Source: Amaranthus tricolor (Eukaryota > Streptophyta > Magnoliopsida > Caryophyllales > Amaranthaceae). From it: a DNA stretch of 64,000 nt. Numbering within the stretch: the first letter of the stretch is position 1; each line of letters opens with the position of its first letter. Of this stretch, positions 55,101 through 64,000 are shown one piece after another. The notes beneath the pieces were generated by a model. It searched no databases. It was given only the letters and a program-made list of their open reading frames with translations, and was not told the DNA's origin. The position numbers were made by a program, and so were the translations under genes. The stretch spans positions 39,887,875-39,951,874 of the forward strand of contig NC_080048.1 in assembly GCF_026212465.1 (NCBI RefSeq). Reading direction: 5' to 3'.

Positions 55101-56833
55101 GCATAAATTTTGTGGGGAAAGTTTTGTTGATATTCTGATCTTAAAATGAACTTTAAACTTATCCGGGCTATTACGTATTAAGACATGTGGAGAATTATGG
55201 GTTGACCTAGTGGTTGAAAGCTATAATTTCCACCCTGGTGATAAGAGTTCAATTTTCATCACGTACAGATAGATCAATTCCTGCCCCCTTCCCCTTTTGC
55301 GGGATTTTCCTTATCTTGTAATAAAAAAAGTATTAAGACATATGAATGGAATTGCTTATATATATGTATTGTTTGAATGACAGGCTAGTCAGATGGTTAG
55401 ACGGGCGTATGACATGAAATGTAAGCACTTGAGAGAACAAGAATCTAAGAACGAAAGCCACCGTAAGATTGACAAGACCCGTGCTGTTATCAAAGATTTG
55501 CATACCCGTATTCGAGTTTCAATTCACAGAATTAATTCGATATCGAGAAGAATTGAGGAAATGCGTGACAAAGAGTTGCAACCACAGCTTGAGGAACTGA
55601 TTGAAGGGTATGTTTTAACTTTCTTAGTTCAACAATCCAACTATTTTCGAAACCATATAGTTTCATTATAATCAACTTTTAAAATCCAGTATCCCGCTCG
55701 AAAATAGGGTCTAGGTGCAGGAAGGTAACAGACAATCCATACCCTTACTCCTCCAAAAAGAGGTGCTCGGCTCTGAATACCACTGACATAGGATGATTGG
55801 AGTCCACCCTCCATAAGCTAGTCTAAGGAGCAATGTCACATCATTCGCTAATCGCCTTGTGAATCGCGAATCGAAAAAAGCAAATTATAGTCGTTTTTTG
55901 GCTATTTTTGAACCATTTTGAGCGAATGGCGAATTCAAAAGGCGAATTATGTTTCACTGCTAAAGAGAGGATAACCCCTTATCCTATGTAAATCCCACAT
56001 TAATGTCCCATTCCATTGATGTGGGACTCGACCATTAATCCCCAACATAACTAGTGACAATGACTAATGAGGGACTCGATCGAGCATTAGTAGACAGCCT
56101 AGAGATTGTTATAATAACGATGTCCATATGCTGCGATTTTCAATAAGTAGGTTTACCTTATGGCAGGTTACGAAGAATGTGGGAAGAGATGTTCGATTGC
56201 CACAAGCTACAAGTGCACATAATTTCAGTTGCATTTAGTAGCGGCACCATGAAAATGTCCCTACAATCAGAATCGCGTCGCCATATAACCCTCCTCCTCG
56301 AAGAAGAATTGTGCAGCCTATCTTTGAATTTCATGAGATGGATCAATGCTCTGAAATTCTACGTTCAGGCGATCAACGATTGGCTCAACAAATGTGTTAG
56401 ATTCCAAGAGACGTCTAAAAAGAAAAGAAAATGGGCGCCTCCCCCGCATTTGAGTCTAAGGAACGCGGGTCCCCCAATTTACACGACCTGTGGTGCTTGG
56501 CTTGACTCGATTAATGAGTTGGAGTTTCCGGTAAAGGAAACCGTAGACACAATAAAGGGTTTAGCAGCAGAGGTTTCTCAGTTGGTACTTCAAGAAAAAG
56601 GCCAAGGGAGGAAGGCCCACGTTGAAGGAAGAGAACCGATGCTTGAAACGCATACTCGCGAAGCTTTTGAGGAGTGGAATACTCGAGACTATGATCAATT
56701 CCAATCGAGTTTAGTCATATTTTTAAGTCAGATTTGTAATTTTGCAGAACAGTCACTGAATATGTATTCAGAGCTTCAGACTAATATCGAAGATGCTAAG
56801 AGGAACTACGAGCACAAGATGTCCCAACCATGA
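52186..56833 (+). CDS. DUF630/DUF632 domain protein (REL2 / NRG2-like)
   Basis: This is a plant-specific protein family whose named members include rice ROLLED AND ERECT LEAF 2 and Arabidopsis NRG2, a nitrate-signalling regulator. Which role this one has is unknown. Five exons, 52186..53152, 54034..54108, 54501..54715, 55384..55607 and 56167..56833, join in frame to 715 residues. The N-terminal DUF630 module starts MGVTSSKIDDDKPLQLCRDR, with a potential myristoylation Gly2, and LNGRCALAVAHVAYIRSL follows. A Ser/Pro-rich, acidic linker follows (about 75-320). DUF632 runs from about 400 (TLDRLFAWEGKLYDEVK) to 690 and is largely helical, with a coiled-coil-like RINSISRRIEEMRDKE. KKKRKW at about 571 may be a nuclear signal. 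The first ATG fits the conserved N-terminus. Introns carry several MITEs and SINE-like repeats. The gene is intact. Confidence 0.93.
53310..53485. mobile_element. MITE-like repeat with TTTGGATA-type right end and an internal 50-60 bp duplication
   Basis: CTAATYCTTTAATATTGGAA plus AGAATC.GAAG occurs twice (53309-53350 and 53385-53415). The right end TTATCCAAACATAGTGTT is the inverse of the TGTTTGGATA end seen at 25680. The middle is purine- then pyrimidine-rich. It lies in the first coding intron of the DUF632 gene. Confidence 0.4.
53545..53945 (+). mobile_element. SINE-like repeat, GTTAGTGATAACAAAGAG family (copy 3), split by an insertion
   Basis: The first part (ACATTACCTTGTCATTAAGTG, GGTCCCACCTAGGGTGGGG, GTTAGTGATAACA) ends at about 53641. 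The family sequence resumes at about 53862 with AGAGGTTGTTTTCGATCAAA and CCTTGGTAGCAAACATAATC. The roughly 220 bases between are foreign and include GACCGGTACGGATACCGG and GCCCGGTACGCCGG words. AACACCTATAATAC before and AACACTAAATAC after may be the worn target duplication. Confidence 0.5.
54256..54431 (+). mobile_element. MITE, AGGTGTTCA family (copy 3, best preserved)
   Basis: The ends are AGGTGTTCATTCGGGT and GTTTTGAACACCT. The interior is rich in TCGGGTT / CGGGTC words, with an AT core TTTTTACATAATTGTAAATC. The structure is like hAT-derived MITEs. It lies in intron 2 of the DUF632 gene. Confidence 0.65.
55190..55320 (+). mobile_element. tRNA-derived SINE-like sequence in DUF632 intron 3
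   Basis: An A-box-like TGACCTAGTGGTTGAAAGC and a B-box-like AGAGTTCAATTTTC lie at about tRNA spacing, followed by a CCTGCCCCCTTCCCC body. It is a degenerate copy. No target duplication was found. Confidence 0.4.
55685..55800 (+). mobile_element. SINE-like repeat (copy d) in DUF632 intron 4
   Basis: CAGTATCCCGCTCG, ATAGGGTCTAGGTGCAGGAA, GGTAACAGACAATCCATACC and AAAAAGAGGTGCTCGGCTC give the family order, including the 3' AAGAG..CTCGGCTC block. Confidence 0.5.
55829..55957. mobile_element. Short inverted-repeat element, TTCGC family (copy 3)
   Basis: The left end is AATGTCACATCATTCGCTAAT and the right end is GCGAATTATGTTTCACTG. The interior has GTGAATCGCGAATCG and GAGCGAATGGCGAATTC words. It adjoins copy d of the SINE-like family. 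Confidence 0.55.
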
Positions 56834-58004
56834 CATTTGCGAGGTTTGACGAGGGTGGTGGAAGTTTCGCCATAGTTTCGGATACATAAAGGCGGATAAT
56901 CGATTCAATTTCAGCATCGTACATGGATGAAACACTTTAGTTACATATATACTTGCATTCTCTTTAGCTCGTTTTTGCGACAAATATACTTGGTTCAAGC
57001 TATAAAGTGTATGTGATTACTTTTTGTTAGAAAATTTTGTAATACTAGAAAGAATTGAGGAGTTGATCTTTTGAAATACAGAAGCTGTCTTTGTTCTCTA
57101 TGACCAAAATTGCATTGCACTAATTACGGGCTTGAGATGAATAGTCCAACGGCTTTAAAATTCTCTACATCTTCACACGATTTAATGGTAATATTCATTG
57201 CAATTGCTTGTTTAGAATCGTTAGCGAAGCCGAAGTATTTCAGAATATTAGGGGATTGTTTGCTTGAGAAGGGTATCTTGGATGAGTATTGTGTTGGCAA
57301 GAAAGTTGGAACATGGGATGAATTTGGATAAGACCCACCAAAGTAGATTGGAAGCTTCAAACCCCACGTAAAGGTCCTTGTAATTTATAAAAAGTTGGCT
57401 CGATGTTATTGTATACTCGCTCTCTGTCATTTTGCATATCTACCGTAAAATAGTTGAAATTATAGTAAATAATAAGGAAATTAACTGAGTAGAGGAATGG
57501 GACAAAAACAAGTGAATGATATAAAAAAACGGTTAAAAAGGGACAAATGGAGAATATATTTAAAGAGAAATTATAAATTTTAGCTTTTAATACCCGGCGA
57601 GATGGTGGTGGAGGTGAGAATGGATCCTGATGAGGAGATATAGAAGTATATATTAAGTGTTTAAAGATATAAAATTATTAGAAAAAAAAAAACATAAATA
57701 ATGAAATTGCACAAGGCCTTTAAAAAAATTTCAAATTTTTGCTCCTCGCCTAAGCTTTCTCGACAGTCTATGTCGAGTCCTTGTGAAAAGGCCGTTTGGC
57801 TAAATTATTTTTAGCCTACCTTTCTTTAAAAAACAACATTGGTGACCGAAATCTGGTGATATAGTTATTATAATGGTTGCACATTTCGAATTATAGCAAC
57901 TTTAACTCATAAATATTAAACTTTGCGGCGACCTAAACTTTACGGCTATAATTTATAATTGATTCTTGATGTAGGTGGGATCGAGCTAGTAGCATAAGCT
58001 AAGC
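56834..58004. other. 3' region of the DUF632 gene and following intergenic DNA
   Basis: The 3' UTR probably lies within 56834-57060. The stretch 57415-57560 (CTCGCTCTCTGTCATTTTGC ... GGGACAAATGGAGAATAT) may be a worn Stowaway-like element. Otherwise nothing is recognisable. Confidence 0.4.
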
Positions 58005-58190
58005 TAAGGTTCATCATCATCATCAATTCATCGTACCTAGTATATTCCGCTCATAAAAGCTATGCTTAGATTCTAGGGAGGGATGAAAAATGATAATTTA
58101 TACCCATAAAAAATAATGCTATGAAAAAGTCTCTTAGTTTGTGATAGACGCCCAGATAGCGAGATTCTATAAGCTTGGGTTACTAGCTAC
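58005..58190 (+). mobile_element. SINE-like repeat (copy e)
   Basis: TTCATCATCATCATCAATTC, ATCGTACCTAGTATATTCCG, CTCATAAAAGC, GATTCTAGGGAGGGATGA, TTATACCCATAAAAAATAAT and GAAAAAGTCTCTTAG give the fullest length example of this family in the window. Confidence 0.5.
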
Positions 58191-58445
58191 AATTTTCTTT
58201 AAGAACTAACGGGTTTTGTGACCGCCACACTACTCTATATGTTAAAAATGGGTGTGGATTACTATTATAATGTAAGGACTTTAATTGTTTGCTGCAACTT
58301 CAACTGCATAAATTTTTAAAGTCATTCATCAAATCAAAGTAAGACTAAATGATGAGAAAAGCAAGATATGTAGAAAAGCACATAAATGAATTTCCTCGGA
58401 TCAAGCCTCTAACACCGAGCTTTTAATTTATACTTGCACAAATTC

Positions 58446-58840
58446 TTTTGAGAGATAGTCTACGTCTCTAATTGGGCTAGCCTAAAAAAAAATATAAAGT
58501 AAATTTTTCGATAGACATTAAGAATATTGTAAATAGGCATTTAAAATATTGCAAGCACTTAAGTTTTTACTCGATGAGACATTAAAGATATTATAAGTAG
58601 GCATTACGGAGATAGTAAGTAGGCTAGTAGGCTAAGTTTCTCGGTAGACATTAAGAATATTATAAGTAGGCATTTTAAGTACGTTTTCGGTTGACATTAA
58701 GTATATTGTAGGTGGGCATTAAGGATAATGTAAATAGACATTAAGGATACAGTTAGTATACATTAAGGTTTAATGGGTTACGCCTAAGAGACATTAAGGT
58801 TTAATGAGTTAGCTTAAGAGACGTCTCTTAAAGATGAATT
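58446..58840. mobile_element. Inverted-repeat element with GAGACGTCTCT-like ends and internal tandem repeats (copy 2)
   Basis: The ends are TTGAGAGATAGTCTACGTCTC and GCTTAAGAGACGTCTCTTAAAG, and TAATTGGGCTAGCC is shared with copy 1 at 32118. Units such as AGACATTAAGAATATTGTAA and TAAGTAGGCATTA recur about ten times. Confidence 0.65.
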
Positions 58841-58869
58841 CCTCTTATGCTTTAGCTACGCAAACATAA

Positions 58870-59488
58870 GCCTAAGCTTTAATTCAATGCAAACAATAAA
58901 AACAACACATGTGATTCACTATCAATGTGTCAATGTGATTGCTACAGACACCAAGAACAAATAATTTTACTATACACCCCAAAGAATTACAAAGATGAAT
59001 CAAGTATTTCTCTACCACAACAATGCCACAATGTGTGCTCTCTCTAATCTGTGGGTTGAAAAAACCCTAGCACTAATAGGAGGAAGTTTATATATATATT
59101 AATCCCTAAACTAGAAAATACTTGGGCTCCCAAGTCATGAAATAACCGGCCAAATAAGTGGGAAAAACTGCTCCCATTGTTTCCGCAGACCACAGCCGAT
59201 TCGGCTGCACTCCACACCCACACTACCGTCGAGTCGGCTTCACATTCTGGACAAAAACTCAACTCGGCAGAGCCTCCACCGCGAGTCGGCTGTCCTCCAA
59301 ATGCCATGGACCCCGACTAGGCGTTTGCTTCTGTACAACAGCTTCAAGTCCAGCCCACAGCGACGACTCAGCTTCTTCAAAGCCTTCACCACACCGAGTC
59401 GGTGGTAGCCCACTGGATTCCCACGTGAACCCAGCCCTTGATTCATCTTCTTCAATGGTGCTACTAGTTAGAGTCACCATATTCAACA
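58870..59488 (-). mobile_element. LTR A2, same family as LTR A1, 3' end incomplete
   Basis: On the minus strand it begins TGTTGAATATGGTGACTC, AACTAGTAGCACCATTGAAG, and continues through GGGAGCCCAAGTATTTT, a TATATATATAAACTTCC box and AGTGCTAGGGTTTTTT. It stops near TTTGCATTGAATT, about 55 bases short of the LTR A1 end. No clean target duplication was found. The U3-like part carries a different repeated motif from A1 (59195-59415). Confidence 0.75.
59195..59415. repeat. GAGTCGGCT / CCGACTCGG motif array inside LTR A2
   Basis: About seven variants of GAGTCGGCT occur in 220 bases (GATTCGGCTGCAC, CGAGTCGGCTTCAC, ACTCGGCAGAG, CGAGTCGGCTGTCC, CGACTCAGCTTC, CCGAGTCGGTGG). None resembles the GCGCGGGG array at the same place in LTR A1. 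Confidence 0.75.
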
Positions 59489-60083
59489 GTGTGCTTAAGC
59501 TTAAACAAATAGGCATCAGCTGCAACGATTGCACATCTGATGGAAAGCAGAGCATAAAAGTAAATTGATCTCCATGTCTTATGCAACACTGATTTCATTC
59601 CATATTGTCGTTCAATGTCATACATCCAAAGGCTTCGGTGGATGTATCAAAATCAAACTACATCCGACTCAGTTAAGAGCTCTTAAATATGATCATATTG
59701 GAGATAAAATCATCACCGGCTTCTACGTCAAACTAAGGATTCCTTGTTTCATGTCTTCTTATGCTCTAGCTACGCAAATATAAGTCAAAGCTGCTTTGTA
59801 GTTTCTCATCGCATTATCAACAGCTCAAGCTTAAACAAGGAAGCCGCAGGCCCGCAGCTACTAAGATTACACATTGGAATTTAGATAGGTATAGTACCAA
59901 AGGCTAGCAGGTTCGCTATTTTCGAACAGGAAAGTAGAACTTGAAAAGTTCATCAATCTGTGTCCTACGCAACACCAATCTCGTTCTATATTGACGTTAT
60001 TCGCATAAGTGCTATTCCCTCTGGCTGCATTATACGTTTCAAAGGCTTCCATGGAAGTATTGGAATCAAAACTACCTCCGACT

Positions 60084-60130
60084 CTACTCTTCATCATCAT
60101 CATCATCATACATATATCTAGCTCATAGAA
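60084..60130 (+). mobile_element. 47-bp SINE-like insertion with 11-bp target duplication
   Basis: The insert CTACTCTTCATCATCATC...CTAGCTCATAGAA is flanked by TACCTCCGACT at 60073-60083 and 60131-60141. The parallel site in duplication copy A (about 59650-59663, AACTACATCCGACTCAG) has a single target and no insert. The insert resembles the head of the CATCATCA SINE-like family. Confidence 0.7.
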
Positions 60131-60193
60131 TACCTCCGACTCAGTTGAGAGCTCTTAGTTAGGATCACTTGGAGAAATAGTCATCACCATACG

Positions 60194-61579
60194 TCAAACC
60201 AAGGATTCCGTAAATGATTTCAAGTTCACCACATCTTCTCTCGACACTGGAAACTTTGGAGGTTTGAATTGTTTCCAAAGTCCAACAGGATGTCGAGTCT
60301 TCTTTCCAACATATTCAAAAAACCTACCATAGATATTCTCACACTCGGGATATGGCTTTACATAGAGATTGTAAAATCTAAGCCTACTTGGTTTTATAAT
60401 ATCCCTCAATCCCACCTCAAAACCAAGCCCACCTCTTGATCTCAAGTACTCAATCACATCAAACCTTGGAACAATTTGTTTATCAAAATTCACTCCCAAA
60501 TATTCCGGGACCTCGATCAAACATTCAATGTTGTAATTCATCCTTTCTAAAAGAAACTTAATCTTCTTTTCAATATCCTCAATGTCATATGTTATTAATC
60601 TTGGCTCCCTTTTCAAAACGTACAAAGCATCTCTTCGGATCAACCCATATCTACACAAGCAATCAACTCTCATTTTCACAGCAAATCCGGCTTTGAACTC
60701 TCCGTCACCAAATATCTTCTCCTTGATTGATTCTCTACACTTCAACTTCTTAAGCAACTCTACACATTGCCACAGCTCACCAAGCTCCATACTAAGAATT
60801 CTTGGTTCTCTAACAATCTCTTGTATAATCATTTTCTTTGGAAAACCCATATCAAGAAACTCATTCAGCAAAGGTTTCAATCTATTCTCTACCTGAAACC
60901 CTAAAACTCTAGGGAAAGAACTATAAATCTTATCAATAGCATCTCTTTTGTACCCTAAAAATACCCAATAATTAATCCTTTTCTTAATTTCATTTTCATT
61001 GATCATAACAACCCCAGGAAAACCCTCTAAAACCCTAATTATGGTTCCATCCCTAAACCCTAAAACCTTCAAAATCCCAATACAGCTAGAAAATCTATCT
61101 GGGTCAATCCTAAACCTTCTAGAAAACTCTAGAATGCTACATAAAACCCTTGAAGAACTAGCTGACATCCCTAATGAAGTAATACCCACCTCCCATTTCT
61201 TCAAAAATTCCAAATTTAGAACACTAGGGGACCCACATACCAATGAAACAAGCAAATTTTGTGGCAATTTAAACGACAACAATAACATTCCTAAAGATTG
61301 TTCAATTTCTGATAGATCTGAATTCAATAAAAACTTGTTCTTTGTAAGAAAATAATGAAGTTCAGAAGCAGGAAAACCATACCTTTGTAAAAGATTGGCA
61401 AGTGAAATTTGTTTTCTGTAATAGGTTTGTTGGCTAGGGTTTGAATGATTGAAGCTTTTTTGAACAGGAATGTTTGAAAAGGTTAATGATTTAGGAAATT
61501 GTGGGATGAGAATTTGATGCAAAGAATTAGAAAGAGAATTGAGCTTTCGCATATGAATACTCATTACTTTGATTGCCAT
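60194..61579 (-). CDS. Mitochondrial transcription termination factor (mTERF) family protein, probably organellar
   Basis: mTERF proteins bind organelle nucleic acids and affect transcription or intron splicing. This is a single-exon frame of 461 residues. Repeated mTERF motifs of about 35 residues, each with the LG.[R/S]...I / FP.VL / EPRIL pattern, run from about 90 to 370. Examples are ILKVLGFRDGTIIRVLEGFP, YWVFLGYKRDAIDKIYSSFP, EFLDMGFPKKMIIQEIVREP and CRYGLIRRDALYVLKREP. The N-terminus is basic with Ser and Asn (MRKLNSLSNSLHQI), suggesting import into mitochondria or plastids. Met10 is an alternative start. The C-terminal block GLWKQFKPPKFPVSREDVV resembles Arabidopsis MTERF15, which aids nad2 splicing, but this assignment is from memory of the family. 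The last codons are repeated downstream in a tandem duplication. Confidence 0.9.
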   Translation of the reverse strand: MAIKVMSIHMRKLNSLSNSLHQILIPQFPKSLTFSNIPVQKSFNHSNPSQQTYYRKQISLANLLQRYGFPASELHYFLTKNKFLLNSDLSEIEQSLGMLLLSFKLPQNLLVSLVCGSPSVLNLEFLKKWEVGITSLGMSASSSRVLCSILEFSRRFRIDPDRFSSCIGILKVLGFRDGTIIRVLEGFPGVVMINENEIKKRINYWVFLGYKRDAIDKIYSSFPRVLGFQVENRLKPLLNEFLDMGFPKKMIIQEIVREPRILSMELGELWQCVELLKKLKCRESIKEKIFGDGEFKAGFAVKMRVDCLCRYGLIRRDALYVLKREPRLITYDIEDIEKKIKFLLERMNYNIECLIEVPEYLGVNFDKQIVPRFDVIEYLRSRGGLGFEVGLRDIIKPSRLRFYNLYVKPYPECENIYGRFFEYVGKKTRHPVGLWKQFKPPKFPVSREDVVNLKSFTESLV

Positions 61580-62124
61580 TGGATTTTTTTTGGTTAAGCC
61601 TCAAAGTTATTAAACCTCAAACAAAATTCATATAGTTACTCTTGTGGCAGGTCTTCTCTCTTTAATTTGTATTAATTAAATTATTTAGCTCATATATTTA
61701 ATGTGCCTAAGAGATCGTCTCTTAAAACAATTTATGAAATTTAAAACTTTATTTTTGAAAAAAAATAAATAAATACTCTTCGTCTCACTCATTGGGAACA
61801 TTTGTCGCAACAAGCTTTTAGATCTCCTCAAATTAATTTTAAAGTACGTAAAACTGAAGAAAAAAAATTTAAAAAGAAAAAAATATTATGATAAATTTTC
61901 TATAGAGATAGCATTGTAACTTGTATATGAATGTCAAAAAAATAAGACTAAATACTTAAATTGTATGATTGATGTAAAAAATGGGTAGACGGGGATTATC
62001 GAGAGTATTGAGCATATTTATATAGAAATAAATGTAACAAAACTATTCTTAATATGGAAAATGTTTTTGTATTTAGAGCGCATAGGACTTTATCTAAAGG
62101 TTTAAACTATAAATTAAGCAAAAA
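61580..62124. other. Upstream region of the mTERF gene
   Basis: No gene was seen. The fragment CTAAGAGATCGTCTCTTAAA at about 61708-61728 matches the ends of the GAGACGTCTCT elements. A Stowaway-like MITE seems to occupy 61772-62008: left TACTCTTCGTCTCACTCATT, inverse right TACTCTCGATAATCCCCGTC then TACCCATT. Confidence 0.45.
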
Positions 62125-62910
62125 TGTAACAACAAGAACCAAATAACGAAGCTGGCCCATACTGCTCGTTCGAGCACTTTATGGCTCGTTCGAGCACTGC
62201 TGCTTTGGCTTGAAAGTTTGCTTGAAAACTTTTTGTTTGATGTTTTTGGCATTTGCTCGTTCGAGCACTTGAGAAATTTCGCGTCAAAAAGTTTCTGAAA
62301 AGTTATTTGGAACATGCTCGTTCGAGCACCTTTAGTGCTCGTTCAAACATCTTTAAACAGTGCTTCTGTTCGTGAAACGAAACTTTGTTTCATGGAGTAA
62401 AGTGTTGTTATGATTGAATGTTTTACACCATAATAAACTGATAATCGTCAGTTATAATTGGTGTATGGTTTTGGATGAATCCATATGTTACTTCAACTCT
62501 ATAAATAAGAGTGAGCGCATGAAAATCATTAACATATCTTAGAAACATCAATTTCTGTCATCTTTCTCTCATTCTCTTGAAACATAGAAGAGAATAATTA
62601 ACTATTTTATTGTTTTTCTGATTTTAATTTCTACAACAAACACATAATCATTTAGTTCAATAGGTTCGTACTAACCGGTTGATGTGATTGATTGTATCTC
62701 GTTGTGAATTTCCGGTCTCATAACCCAAACTTGTAGACGCCTTCAATCTATATCAAGATTTCTGGTGATGCCTTCGTCGCAAACTAATCTTCTTTACGGT
62801 GTCATTGTCCAATTCGTGATTCATCCAAGCAAGGAGTCCGTTGCCATACATAAAGAAAACACTACAAACATTATCTTGTATTTGTAGTTTTATTTTCCGC
62901 ATTTTTATTT
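62125..62910 (+). mobile_element. LTR-like element C2 (uninterrupted relative of element C1)
   Basis: The element starts near TGTAACAACAAGAACC. It carries a motif array at 62165-62355 and a TATA box ACTCTATAAATAAGAG at about 62500, then CACATAATCATTT, TTGTATCTCGTTGTGAATTTCC, ATCAAGATTTC, GTCGCAAACTAATCTTC, CAAGGAGTCCGTTGCC and ACTACAAACATTATCTTG. These follow the same order as element C1 in the F2KP intron. There is no coding region, so it is taken as a solo LTR. Ends are approximate. Confidence 0.6.
62165..62355 (+). repeat. GCTCGTTCGAGCAC motif array inside element C2
   Basis: There are four exact copies of GCTCGTTCGAGCAC and one altered copy (GCTCGTTCAAACAT). Each is a 5-base inverted repeat GCTCG/CGAGC around TT, so each could form a small hairpin. 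Spacing is irregular. Confidence 0.9.
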
Positions 62911-62954
62911 GTAATAGAAAATATAACAAAATTGGTTGAACATAGCTAATAAGT

Positions 62955-63445
62955 AGGGGTGTGCAAAATGCGACCGGACCGGAATCGGTTGAGATTGGAT
63001 CTAAACCAGATCGTATCGGCTACATCCGGTTAAGGCTCCGGGTCTTACTTATTCTTCATGTCGGGTTTTCGGTCCAGTCTGGTTTAAATTCGAAAAAATT
63101 CGGGTTAGACCAAATATATATAAAAGTAATTTTAAAGAGGAATAACATTAATGAGCTTTATATTTTTTGTTTCTAACACAAAATAATTTTTAACTCAAAT
63201 ATTCTAATTTTATAACAATTAATTTGCTAACATATTTTAAAATCTTTCATTTTTTAAATTATTTTTGGTACCAAAAATTATTTTCGGTCTAAACCCGAAC
63301 CGGTTCGGGAAGAAACCAGATTAGACTAGATTCGAACCGAATAAAAGCGGTCCGGTCTCCGGTCTTAACATATTCAAAATTCCAATCCAACAGGTTTGGG
63401 TTGGTCTGGTTGGAGTTTGGAGCAATAAACATCCGGAGTATAATT
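62955..63445. mobile_element. Non-autonomous hAT-like element
   Basis: The left end TAGGGGTGTGCAAAATGCG then ACCGGACCGGAATCGG is typical of hAT-derived elements. Both flanks are dense in CGGTTT, CCGGTCT and GAACCGGTTCGGG words around an AT-rich centre (63110-63280). The expected right end was not found, so it is truncated or diverged. Confidence 0.5.
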
Positions 63446-64000
63446 TAGAAATTGAGAAAGACATTAAGATGGTAGTAGTGGAGATTTGCCATATAAATCG
63501 AAAAGGAGCAGAGAGAAGTGGTGTTGTTGTCGCATTCCGAGAGATTATGAATGTTATTTTTGAAGATGGGGATAAATGTTTATGTTTAGGTGGATTTTTT
63601 CAAATCTTGACTTGATAATCATAATCTTGTCATTTACCATCGAAACTTTTTATATTTTTAAGAAACTTTTTATATTATAACTCCCAACATTTTGCATTCT
63701 TTTCATTGTTTTGCGCCAACACCCATTTGTATTCGGCAAGATATACTTCTTTGTTTTTTATTCATGTAGTTGATAGTAATTGTAGTTTTGATGTCTGCTG
63801 TATTGTCGCATTAATTTCTATCAATAAATCAACTAGAGATCAAAATTCATAATCCTAAACTCTCATAAGGAGAGAGATTAAAACCCTATGTATGAATAGA
63901 ATCAACCCGATGAATAGAATCAACCCAATAAATAGGTAGAACAACTCTCCTATAGAAAGAGGACAAAAATTTATTCTAATTATATTAAAAAAATTTAAAA
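63446..64000. other. Right edge without a recognised gene
   Basis: This is AT-rich DNA. A short repeat AATAGAATCAACCCGATG / AATAGAATCAACCCAATA occurs at 63895-63930. No coding sequence is supported. Confidence 0.35.

Larger units (their letters stand above)
58840..60210. repeat. Tandem duplication of the mTERF gene tail and 3' flank, each copy carrying its own insertion
   Basis: Copy B (about 59758-60210, next to the gene) and copy A (about 58845-58870 plus 59489-59757) align in order. The shared words are CTTATGCTYTAGCTACGCAAA, CTYAAGCTTAAAC, GATTRCACAT, TCYTAYGCAACAC, CAAAGGCTTC, CCGACTCAGTT.AGAGCTCTT and ACGTCAAACYAAGGATTCC. Copy A ends in the reverse of the last five mTERF codons, so the unit includes the gene end. 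Copy A is split by LTR A2. Copy B holds a 47-base insert with an 11-base target duplication. Confidence 0.75.

Noticed and set aside
59158..59568. Overlapping frames on both strands of 98-136 codons
   Set aside because: They fall in LTR A2 and its GAGTCGGCT array. There is no homology and no conserved start.

Overview
The window is nuclear DNA of a flowering plant, almost certainly a eudicot: genes have many GT-AG introns, the background is AT-rich, and the protein families are plant-type (TIFY-GATA factor, PPR, mTERF, group B MAP kinase, bifunctional F2KP with a starch-binding domain, DUF630/DUF632 protein). The mix of short interspersed repeats would fit Caryophyllales, for example Amaranthaceae, but that is an inference from repeat style and not proven here.

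Layout from left to right. 1-480: probable first exon of a leftward gene lying outside the window. 2.1-3.2 kb (-): GDP-L-fucose synthase. 5.9-7.6 kb (-): intronless P-class PPR protein. 8.5-10.9 kb (-): decayed hAT transposon. 11.9-12.7 kb: second, non-autonomous hAT-like repeat block. 13.1-17.1 kb (+): seven-exon TIFY/CCT/GATA factor. 17.8-31.8 kb (-): complete 23-exon 6-phosphofructo-2-kinase/fructose-2,6-bisphosphatase (743 residues), convergent with the GATA gene. 33.5-39.4 kb (-): six-exon MAP kinase with a TEY loop, closest to MPK13. 40.4-44.6 kb (-): asparaginyl-tRNA synthetase with three frame-breaking lesions. 45.6-46.9 kb (+): broken gene for a secreted cysteine-rich, defensin-like peptide. 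47-52 kb: repeat-rich stretch with a Helitron, MITEs and a solo LTR. 52.2-56.8 kb (+): five-exon DUF630/DUF632 protein. 58.4-60.2 kb: repeat block with a second LTR and a duplicated gene tail. 60.2-61.6 kb (-): intronless mTERF protein. 62-63.4 kb: another LTR-like element and a hAT-like repeat.

The genes do not form a pathway or cluster. They are ordinary dispersed loci: nucleotide-sugar supply, organelle RNA metabolism (PPR, mTERF), light-type transcription control, the fructose-2,6-bisphosphate switch, MAPK signalling and cytosolic translation.

The most unusual material is in the mobile DNA. Several LTRs each carry a different iterated GC-rich motif upstream of the TATA box. One solo LTR with perfect target-site duplications sits inside another LTR-like element, and a related copy elsewhere shows the empty site. 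A tandem duplication of the mTERF gene tail records an LTR insertion in one copy and a small SINE-like insertion in the other. No previously undescribed multi-gene system is evident. All exon coordinates were read by eye from splice signals, reading frame and family knowledge. None was checked by alignment or transcript data.
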